Positions 7,798-13,675 of a DNA stretch of 43,332 nucleotides are shown piece after piece. The position numbers and the translations under genes are program-made. The stretch lies in NCBI GenBank assembly GCA_045611685.1, contig JAZKXO010000099.1:1-43332 (forward strand), in the 5' to 3' direction. How positions within the stretch are numbered: the first letter of the stretch is position 1; every line of letters starts with the position of its first letter. This stretch comes from SIG701 sp045611685 (lineage in GTDB: Bacteria > Bacillota > Clostridia > Oscillospirales > CAG-272). Under the pieces are notes generated by a model. It was not told the DNA's origin. It saw only the letters and a program-made list of their open reading frames with translations, and made no database searches.

Positions 7798-8715
7798 GTG
7801 AAATTCTACACACACGCCCAATACACGGGAAAAACAAAACAGAAGCGGATCTTCAGAATCGTTTTCCTCTCTCTGCTCACGGCGGGGATCCTTTGGGGCA
7901 CCTTGTTGCTCGGTAATCTTTTCGGGGATCGGCTGACGAGTGCCGCCGATCTTCTGGCGCTCGATGCCGGGGATCACGCAACCGCATCGGAAAAGCCGGA
8001 GGCGAAAAAATACGACGCGCCTCCAAAAAAGCGACCGCTCACCGAAACGTTTTTCTCTCCTGCCCTCGCACCGTCGGCATATGAAACGGAAAAGGCGCTC
8101 AAAAGCGCACTGGATGCGATTCCCGCCGGGGAGAGAGGGCTCTCCGTTACCGTCCGCGACAAGGACGGCGCACGGTTCTCACTCACCGCGCTTGGCGGTG
8201 AAGCACCGTCGGCAAACGCCCTGCCTCTCACTGCCGCAGTAACGTTGGCTGAAGAGAAAAGCTTGTCCGTCTGTGCTTTGTTTCATACGACGTATTCCGC
8301 AAAAACGGATGCCGCCGCCCTTTGTGAACTCGCCGATCTCGGCATCCGTGAAGTTCTGCTCTCGGGGCTGACGGGTGATGCGCTGACGAACGACGAGACG
8401 TACACGCTTCTCCTCTATCTTGAAATGCTGCGCGACGAAGCCCCCGAGATGACCGTCGGCATCGCACTCTCGCCCGAGATTTTCGGGGATGCGCGCTCGG
8501 CAGCACATCTGGACGTGCTCCTCAAATATTTTGATTATCTGGCACTCGATCTGATCGCGACGGACGGCACCTCCCACGTACAAAGCACACTGGAAAGCCT
8601 TCCCGGAAGCTTGTCCTATTACGACCTCGCCGTTCTTTTGAAAGCGGACGCTTTCGATACCATCTCGGACACGCTCACAAGCCTCGGCGTAAAAGCCGTA
8701 CGGTGCCTATCCTGA
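7798..8715 (+). CDS. Membrane-anchored extracytoplasmic protein, unknown function
   Basis: A 305-residue protein starting at GTG with GGAGAC upstream. A basic N-terminus is followed by one hydrophobic anchor (IFRIVFLSLLTAGILWGTLLLG, about residues 18-42), then a charged Pro/Lys-rich linker and a folded domain from about residue 90. The domain alternates strands and helices, for example LSVCALFHTTYS, LADLGIREVLLSGLTGD, EMTVGIALSPEIF and YFDYLALDLIATD. That pattern suggests part of a TIM-barrel fold such as those of putative glycosidases, but no catalytic signature is clear. It lies 21 bases after the foldase gene and is probably co-transcribed. I do not recognise the family. Confidence 0.7.
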   Translation: MKFYTHAQYTGKTKQKRIFRIVFLSLLTAGILWGTLLLGNLFGDRLTSAADLLALDAGDHATASEKPEAKKYDAPPKKRPLTETFFSPALAPSAYETEKALKSALDAIPAGERGLSVTVRDKDGARFSLTALGGEAPSANALPLTAAVTLAEEKSLSVCALFHTTYSAKTDAAALCELADLGIREVLLSGLTGDALTNDETYTLLLYLEMLRDEAPEMTVGIALSPEIFGDARSAAHLDVLLKYFDYLALDLIATDGTSHVQSTLESLPGSLSYYDLAVLLKADAFDTISDTLTSLGVKAVRCLS

Positions 8716-8740
8716 ATTTTGCCGGTGTAAAGACATTGTT

Positions 8741-9877
8741 ATGATACAACTTGAATCGATTCATACCGAAAAGACATCCCTTTTCACAGCATTCCCCAGA
8801 GTCCGCATCAATGCCGAGATGCAGATCATCGCGGCAAACGAAAAAGCACTCGCGGACGGGATCCGTATCGGCGAGAAAATCCCTCTCCCCCATATGCACA
8901 ACGCAAATGCCTTTCTGCTTCGGCACGAAGCCGCGCTGTCTACGCTCGACGAGATCCCCGATTCCCTGCTTCTTCAGAAAACAGAGCGGTTCCGTATAGA
9001 AGGATTCCACGGATTTCATCTGTTATCGCTCTCGTACAGATATTCCCTCGCCGGCAACACCGCCGAGGCGGTCTTGTTCCGTTCTTATAAAGAATATGCG
9101 AAAGTCTCGCCGGAGATCTCGGAGAAGATCTCCGGCTACACCGACGTGCTCGAGGAGCATTTTGAACTTCTCCAACAGCGGTACGACAGTATGCTCGCCG
9201 ATCCCGAAGCGCCGCGCGACGACGTTTCAAGAGCGTTTCGCGAATTGTCTGTGGCATCGCTCTTCAGCATGCGCGTCTTCTTCAAAGCATCCCCCCAAAG
9301 ACAGCGGGAGAAACGGCTGTTCAGCGTGTCTTCACTTCTCAGAACCTATCTCTCCCGCATTCTTCCCGAAACACCCGATATGAATTGCCTCATTGAAGAG
9401 ACCGACGACACGCACACCGGTGATCTTCTTTTACCGATGGATACCGCCGCCTCGTTTCTTCTGCTCACTATTCTATTTCGTATTATGAACGAGATGAGCC
9501 GTGACGGGCGCATCACCGTCTCCCGCCACGTGTACGGCAAGGACGGCGAGATCCGCCTATCCACACTTACCCATCGGCGCGTGCCGACTGCCTCGCACAT
9601 TTCCGATTTCTCAGCGCTTTCCAAGGCATTTCCGAAGCTTGAAATGCTTTTCGTCCTTGCGGACTACCTCGCGGGCGTTCAAGATTGGTATCTCGATTTT
9701 CTGAGCGATTCCGAGGCTGACACCGTAACCGTCTCCCTCTTTCTGCCCGCAGAAAAACACATCCCCGATTTCAAGTCCCCGCCAAAAACGGAAGATGCGA
9801 TTGCAGACGCGCTCTCTTGCTTGCGCGGTCTTTCGTTCGGAAATTTTCTTATCAAAAACGAGGACGGCTCTCTTTAA
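8741..9877 (+). CDS. Unrecognised protein with possible PAS and histidine-kinase-like ATPase regions
   Basis: A 378-residue cytoplasmic protein without signal or membrane segments. Residues about 20-110 look like a PAS-type sensor (strand RVRINAEMQIIAANEKALADGI, later FHLLSLSYRYSLAGNTAEAVLF). Helices follow around 120-200, then a region where FLLLTILFRIMNEMSRDGRITVS resembles the N-box helix and next strand of a GHKL ATPase, ending in a strand VTVSLFLPAE. The conserved N-box Asn and the G boxes are not convincing, so it may be a degenerate, non-catalytic kinase relative. The start has only a weak Shine-Dalgarno (GTAAAG). It follows the preceding gene by 25 bases and overlaps the convergent gene by 4. 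Confidence 0.6.
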   Translation: MIQLESIHTEKTSLFTAFPRVRINAEMQIIAANEKALADGIRIGEKIPLPHMHNANAFLLRHEAALSTLDEIPDSLLLQKTERFRIEGFHGFHLLSLSYRYSLAGNTAEAVLFRSYKEYAKVSPEISEKISGYTDVLEEHFELLQQRYDSMLADPEAPRDDVSRAFRELSVASLFSMRVFFKASPQRQREKRLFSVSSLLRTYLSRILPETPDMNCLIEETDDTHTGDLLLPMDTAASFLLLTILFRIMNEMSRDGRITVSRHVYGKDGEIRLSTLTHRRVPTASHISDFSALSKAFPKLEMLFVLADYLAGVQDWYLDFLSDSEADTVTVSLFLPAEKHIPDFKSPPKTEDAIADALSCLRGLSFGNFLIKNEDGSL

Positions 9878-10293
9878 CGTATCGTAAGTAGGAGCAAGAG
9901 AATCACGATGACGTCGGGCGCGCGTTCCTCCTCACACAAAAGCAGAATAAGAAGACCCAGAAGAAGCATTTCCTCCCGATCTCCGAAAAGAGATGCGAGC
10001 CGATTCGGTTTCGCCTCCTCCTCTTTTGGCGGATCGGGGGATTTTGTATCAAGAAAATCACTTTCACAGATTTCAAAAACCGCGCTTTCCTCCTCGGGCG
10101 GCTCATACACAGCCGACGTTTTGGACGGCGCTTCATACGCCGCCGGGATTCCTTCCTCGGGGACGGCGGCACGCACGTCCTCCGCGCGGATCTCCCCCTC
10201 CCCGCTTCTGTAAAACCGATTCCCGCCGTACACGGGCGGCACGTTGCCCCCGTAGCGTTCCTCGGCGCTCATCACTCGGTTTCGGCTGTACAT
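9874..10293 (-). CDS. Small hypothetical protein with hydrophobic C-terminus
   Basis: A 139-residue protein with a low-complexity, Glu/Pro-rich N-terminal half and a C-terminal pair of hydrophobic stretches (LLLGLLILLLCEEE, then VIVILLLLLTI). The Leu-rich double stretch with an acidic hinge suggests a hairpin tail in the membrane. GGGAGGT precedes the ATG at 10293. It is the last of three leftward genes (10999 to 9874) that overlap or nearly abut. I cannot name the family; it is a plausible sporulation or envelope protein, but that is only a guess from the genome type. Confidence 0.6.
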   Translation of the reverse strand: MYSRNRVMSAEERYGGNVPPVYGGNRFYRSGEGEIRAEDVRAAVPEEGIPAAYEAPSKTSAVYEPPEEESAVFEICESDFLDTKSPDPPKEEEAKPNRLASLFGDREEMLLLGLLILLLCEEERAPDVIVILLLLLTIR

Positions 10294-10313
10294 ACCGTAC
10301 CTCCCTTTCCTTT

Positions 10314-10754
10314 TTATGAATCGGTGTGGTTATGCTTTATACTGCCGAATCGGCCGATAATATCCGTCATCTCCGTAACCCCGATGATGCTGTCGATCGC
10401 ATCCCTTCTTGAACCCTTAAGATACGGCTTTAAGGCGGCAAGCAGTTTCTTCCTTTTTTCCCCGTCCATAGGGGAAGATTTTTCGCCCCCGCTGTCCTTC
10501 CCGCCGCCCTTCATTCCCGACACGAGCGGAGCGAGCGCCGACATCATCTCGGGCAGACGCGCCATCATCTCGGGGGTGATCTGCGGCACGGACTTCGGAG
10601 GTGGCGTCTCTGCCCTCTCGGGCTCAGGGGATTTCCCGCCCGAAAGCTCACTGAGGAGTTTCCCGAACGCAGGATCACTCAGAATACTCTGCACAGCGTT
10701 CCCGAGATCCTCTGCGTTCATCGAAGAAAAATCCTTCTTTGTCTCGTCGCTCAC
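10314..10754 (-). CDS. Hypothetical protein of the three-gene leftward cluster
   Basis: A 146-residue hydrophilic protein. The N-terminus (DLGNAVQSILSDPAFGKLLSEL) is helical, the middle is a Pro/Ser/Gly-rich linker with ITPEMMARLPEMMSALAPLVSGM, and the C-terminus holds KRKKLLAALKPYLKGSRRDAIDSII followed by a Gly-containing tail. The last segment looks like a conserved module of Clostridia proteins of unknown role, where a basic ALKPYL..RRDAID helix recurs; I know no function for it. Its ATG overlaps the end of the upstream gene, so the two are probably translationally coupled. Confidence 0.6.
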   Translation of the reverse strand: MSDETKKDFSSMNAEDLGNAVQSILSDPAFGKLLSELSGGKSPEPERAETPPPKSVPQITPEMMARLPEMMSALAPLVSGMKGGGKDSGGEKSSPMDGEKRKKLLAALKPYLKGSRRDAIDSIIGVTEMTDIIGRFGSIKHNHTDS

Positions 10755-10999
10755 CGAAAGCCGCCCCCTCTCCGATCGTATTTGTACCGTTTGTACGTCT
10801 CCATAATCTCGTTGATTCTCGTGATGTCCTCATCTGTGATCTCCGACAAGGTCCGCCTTACCGCCTCGTAATGGATGCGGTATCTCTGCCGTTCGGATAT
10901 CTCGGCACCCATGCCGGATGCCGCCATTCTGAGAGTACGGAACAGCTTGTCGTCCGACATCTCCGAAAGCGAGCGGACGGTGTTTCTATCAAGTTTCAT
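10751..10999 (-). CDS. Small helical hypothetical protein heading the leftward cluster
   Basis: An 82-residue basic, all-helical protein (LSEMSDDKLFRTLRMAAS, then RIHYEAVRRTLSEITDEDI). The ATG at 10999 has a strong GGAGG. Its stop overlaps the next start by 4 bases, and it heads the three-gene group. The heptad-like pattern could support a coiled coil or helical bundle. No family recognised. Confidence 0.6.
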   Translation of the reverse strand: MKLDRNTVRSLSEMSDDKLFRTLRMAASGMGAEISERQRYRIHYEAVRRTLSEITDEDITRINEIMETYKRYKYDRRGGGFR

Positions 11000-11092
11000 A
11001 GGAAGTATCCTCCGTTTCGTTCTTCATATCCACTATATGCGAAACGGGGGATGTTTGCTACCGACCCCCAACCCGACTGAAAGGATTTATGT

Positions 11093-11611
11093 ATGAAAAT
11101 TCTCGTTTTTTCGGATTCCCACGGAGACTCCGCCTATATGCGCGCCGCACTCCGAGCGCATCGCGGTGACACGGATCTCGTGTATTTTCTCGGGGACGGC
11201 ATCCGCGACTTTGCAAACGCAATGGCCGATTTTCCGAACACGCCGCACATCGCCATCACCGGCAACAACGACAGTACCATCGCCGCCGTCGCCGCGGGCA
11301 TGGAGCCCGTGTCCCGAGACGTACGAACGCTTGACGGGGTGAGGATTTTAGCTGTACACGGACATAATGAGCGCGTAAAATGGGGACACGATTCTCTTAT
11401 CTGCAAAGCCACGGAGACGGGCGCCGATCTCGTGCTCTTCGGGCACACGCATACCCCCGAAAACCGCTGTGTCACCGCGCCGTTTGAGAGCGGGCGGCGG
11501 ATTCATTTGTTCAACCCCGGTGCCGTCGGGCCAAGCCTTCCTCACACCTACGGCGTCATTTATGTAATCAGCGGAAAAATCTCCGCCGATCACGGGTACG
11601 CAAAACTGTAA
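11093..11611 (+). CDS. YfcE/MJ0936-type metallophosphoesterase
   Basis: Probable cytoplasmic phosphodiesterase with a dinuclear metal site. The 172-residue product contains the full calcineurin-like motif set: FSDSHGD (metal ligands Asp and His), YFLGDGIRD, ITGNND, LAVHGH and LFGHTHTP. Length matches the short YfcE/MJ0936 group, which acts on artificial phosphodiester substrates; the physiological substrate is unknown. AAGGA lies before the ATG. It converges on spoVAE with only one base between the two stop codons. Confidence 0.88.
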   Translation: MKILVFSDSHGDSAYMRAALRAHRGDTDLVYFLGDGIRDFANAMADFPNTPHIAITGNNDSTIAAVAAGMEPVSRDVRTLDGVRILAVHGHNERVKWGHDSLICKATETGADLVLFGHTHTPENRCVTAPFESGRRIHLFNPGAVGPSLPHTYGVIYVISGKISADHGYAKL

Positions 11612-11621
11612 ATCAGTTTTT
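11602..11621. terminator. Compact bidirectional terminator
   Basis: AAAACTG (11602-11608) pairs with CAGTTTT (11614-11620), with T runs available in both directions. The loop holds the stop codon of the phosphoesterase gene and the 3-prime arm contains most of the spoVAE stop. Confidence 0.5.
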
Positions 11622-12005
11622 CGGTTTCCCCCGAAAAAACACAGCCGCCAAAAGGCCGAAAATGAGCGCCGCCGCGATTCCCGCCGACGATGCCGTAAGC
11701 CCGCCGCTGAGAGCACCAATGAGTCCCCGTTCGTTGACCGCATGGCGCACCCCGCGGGCAATCACGTATCCGAAGCCGGTAAGCGGCACCGATGCGCCCG
11801 CGCCCGCAAACTGTAAAAGCGGTCCGTAAAGCCCAAGTCCGCCCAATATCACCCCCGCCACCACGTAGGATACGAGTATCCGGGCGGGGGTGAGTTTTGT
11901 TTTATCAATGAGGATCTGTGCGATAAGGCAGAAAGAGCCGCCGATAAGAAACGCCCAAACGTACCGCATTACGCCATCCATGATTGCACCGAGCGCTTCG
12001 TTCAT
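11613..12005 (-). CDS. spoVAE: Stage V sporulation protein AE (SpoVAE)
   Basis: Membrane component of the SpoVA channel that moves calcium dipicolinate into the forespore and releases it at germination. The 130-residue protein has about four hydrophobic segments and the SpoVAE features FLIGGSFCLIAQILIDKTKLTPARILVSYV and FAGAGASVPLTGFGYVIARG. The second resembles the matching segment in SpoVAC (FAGAGTLVPITGFANAV), as expected for these related proteins. Its ATG overlaps the end of spoVAD by 4 bases. It is the last of the three-gene set spoVAC-spoVAD-spoVAE, the usual minimal Clostridia arrangement. Confidence 0.93.
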   Translation of the reverse strand: MNEALGAIMDGVMRYVWAFLIGGSFCLIAQILIDKTKLTPARILVSYVVAGVILGGLGLYGPLLQFAGAGASVPLTGFGYVIARGVRHAVNERGLIGALSGGLTASSAGIAAALIFGLLAAVFFRGKPKN

Positions 12006-13036
12006 ACCTTCTCACCCTCCCATTCTTTCGTAGTGATCCTGACAAGATGCGCGACGCCCGGGATCGACTGACCCTGCTGTACGCTCATCGGGCTGAGGAG
12101 TGCACCCGTACCGATAAAGAGGATATCCTCGATCTTCCCTCTCCGGAACTGATCAAGCAGATACCCGCCTAGGACAACCGCACTGCACCCGCATCCCGAG
12201 CCGCCCGCGTGCTTGTCCGTGGCCTTCGCATCGTAGATCAGATTGCCGCAGTCGTAATGGACGCCGGAAAGATCGTACCCCTTCGCATTTGCGAACTCGA
12301 GAAGGAGCGACGAACCCTCCGCGCCGAGATCTCCCGTGAAAATTCCGTCAAACGAAGCGGGATCGCGGCCGCTCTCGGTAAAATAACGGACGAGCGTATC
12401 GAGTGCGGCAGGTGCCATCGCGGCACCCATATTGTTCGCATCCGTGATCCCTCGATCGACCGTGATGCCCGGGAGCACCTCGGCAACACGCGGCGCACCC
12501 CCACCTATCATGCCTTGATCGTCGGTGAGAAGGAAGGCTGCCGTGCCGGTAACCGTCCACTGTGCGCTGGGCGGTCTTTGCCCGCCGTACTCCATCGGGA
12601 AACGGAACTGCCGCTCGGCGGAACAGTTATGGGATGAAGAAACCGTTACGATCGGCCCGCCGTACGCGCCGCACGTGAGTGCCCCCAGAGCCAATCCCTC
12701 AGCGGCAGTAGAGCACGCGCCGTACAGCCCGAAATACGGAATCCCGAACGAAAGCAGCCCGTAGCCCGATCCCGTGCACTGATTGAGAAGATCGCCGGCA
12801 AACAGCGCTTTGACCGCCTTATCCTCTATCCCCGCCCGACCGAGGAGCGTATTGACCGCGAGCCTTTGCATCTCGCTCTCCGCCTTCTCCCACGTATTCT
12901 GCCCGAAGGTATCGTCCTTAGGATCGTGCAGATCAAAATATTCCCCGAGCGGTCCCGACGCTTCCTCGTGCCCGACGACGGTTGCCGCATCGGCAATCCA
13001 TACCGAACGGCACGGGTACATGATTCCCTGTGTCAA
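12002..13036 (-). CDS. spoVAD: Stage V sporulation protein AD (SpoVAD)
   Basis: Soluble thiolase-fold member of the SpoVA system that binds dipicolinic acid. The 344-residue product shows the family segments ADAATVVGHEEASGPLGEYFD, DLLNQCTGSGYGLL, GLYGACSTAAEGLALG, VSSSHNCSAERQFRFP, TGDLGAEGS and GSGCGCSAVVLGGYLL. The start is a TTG at 13036: AGGAGG lies 8 bases upstream and the protein then begins MTQGIMYPCRSVWI. A GTG three codons earlier overlaps the Shine-Dalgarno itself and is unlikely. It starts 13 bases after the spoVAC stop. Confidence 0.95.
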   Translation of the reverse strand: MTQGIMYPCRSVWIADAATVVGHEEASGPLGEYFDLHDPKDDTFGQNTWEKAESEMQRLAVNTLLGRAGIEDKAVKALFAGDLLNQCTGSGYGLLSFGIPYFGLYGACSTAAEGLALGALTCGAYGGPIVTVSSSHNCSAERQFRFPMEYGGQRPPSAQWTVTGTAAFLLTDDQGMIGGGAPRVAEVLPGITVDRGITDANNMGAAMAPAALDTLVRYFTESGRDPASFDGIFTGDLGAEGSSLLLEFANAKGYDLSGVHYDCGNLIYDAKATDKHAGGSGCGCSAVVLGGYLLDQFRRGKIEDILFIGTGALLSPMSVQQGQSIPGVAHLVRITTKEWEGEKV

Positions 13037-13049
13037 AACGGTCACCTCC

Positions 13050-13496
13050 TTAAAAAAACGTAATTACGATCCAGTACGTAACGCCGTACAGTGCCCCCGC
13101 CGCCGTTCCGTATAGAATCACGGGGCCTGCGATCGTAAAGATCTTCGCGCCCACGCCGAGGATAAAGCCCTCGCCCTTCGTGTCGATTGCGGGCGCCGCC
13201 ACGGCGTTTGCAAACCCCGTGATGGGCACGAGCGTCCCCGCACCCGCAAATTTCGCGATCTTGTCAAAGATACCGATGCCTGTGAGAAGCGCCGCCAGAA
13301 AAACAAGGCTTACGGAAACGAGCGTCGCCGTGTTTTCCTCTTTCGCGCCCAGATACTCGTAAAGGCACGAAAGCCCTTCGGCAAAGGCGCAGATAAGTCC
13401 GCCCACAAAAAATGCCCGCGCGCAGTCCCTGCCGAGCGGCGATTTTTTCGCGTGCGCGGCCGCATATTTTTTATACGTTTCGCTGTCTGTATTCAT
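13050..13496 (-). CDS. spoVAC: Stage V sporulation protein AC (SpoVAC)
   Basis: Mechanosensitive-type membrane protein of the dipicolinate channel of spores. The 148-residue protein starts MNTDSETYKKYAAAHAKKSP, continues with a hydrophobic FFVGGLICAFAEGL segment, then FAGAGTLVPITGFANAVAAPAIDTKGEGFILGVGAKIFTIAGPVILYG, the SpoVAC/SpoVAEB signature region. The start at 13496 is chosen for the GGAGGAG just upstream; an in-frame ATG seven codons earlier overlaps that site. It is the first gene of the operon and is preceded by a near-consensus sigma-G promoter, as expected for forespore expression. Confidence 0.94.
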   Translation of the reverse strand: MNTDSETYKKYAAAHAKKSPLGRDCARAFFVGGLICAFAEGLSCLYEYLGAKEENTATLVSVSLVFLAALLTGIGIFDKIAKFAGAGTLVPITGFANAVAAPAIDTKGEGFILGVGAKIFTIAGPVILYGTAAGALYGVTYWIVITFF

Positions 13497-13535
13497 GTCT
13501 CTCCTCCGGCTTTTCATAATGCTTCATTCCGCCGT

Positions 13536-13565
13536 TAGCATACCCCCGGCACGTATCGGTTATAC
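13536..13565 (-). promoter_or_regulatory. Probable sigma-G promoter of spoVAC-spoVAD-spoVAE
   Basis: GTATA (13561-13565) fits the sigma-G -35 GHATR. After 18 bp, TATGCTA (13536-13542) fits CATXHTA with one mismatch at its first base. It lies 40 bp before the spoVAC start. spoVA is a sigma-G operon in Bacillus. Confidence 0.6.
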
Positions 13566-13631
13566 GCGGGCGCAAAAGGAGATTTTGATTTTAGGCGCAT
13601 GCGTAAATTCACATATATTTCTACAAACGCA

Positions 13632-13666
13632 AAAAAGCACCCGCAGATTCACTGCAGGTGCTTTTT
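13632..13666 (-). terminator. Terminator of valS
   Basis: AAAAAGCACC and GGTGCTTTTT, extended by CGCAG/CTGCA pairing around ATTCA, form a long hairpin with T runs on both strands. It follows the valS stop and precedes the spoVAC promoter. Confidence 0.88.
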
Positions 13667-13675
13667 ATTTTAATA

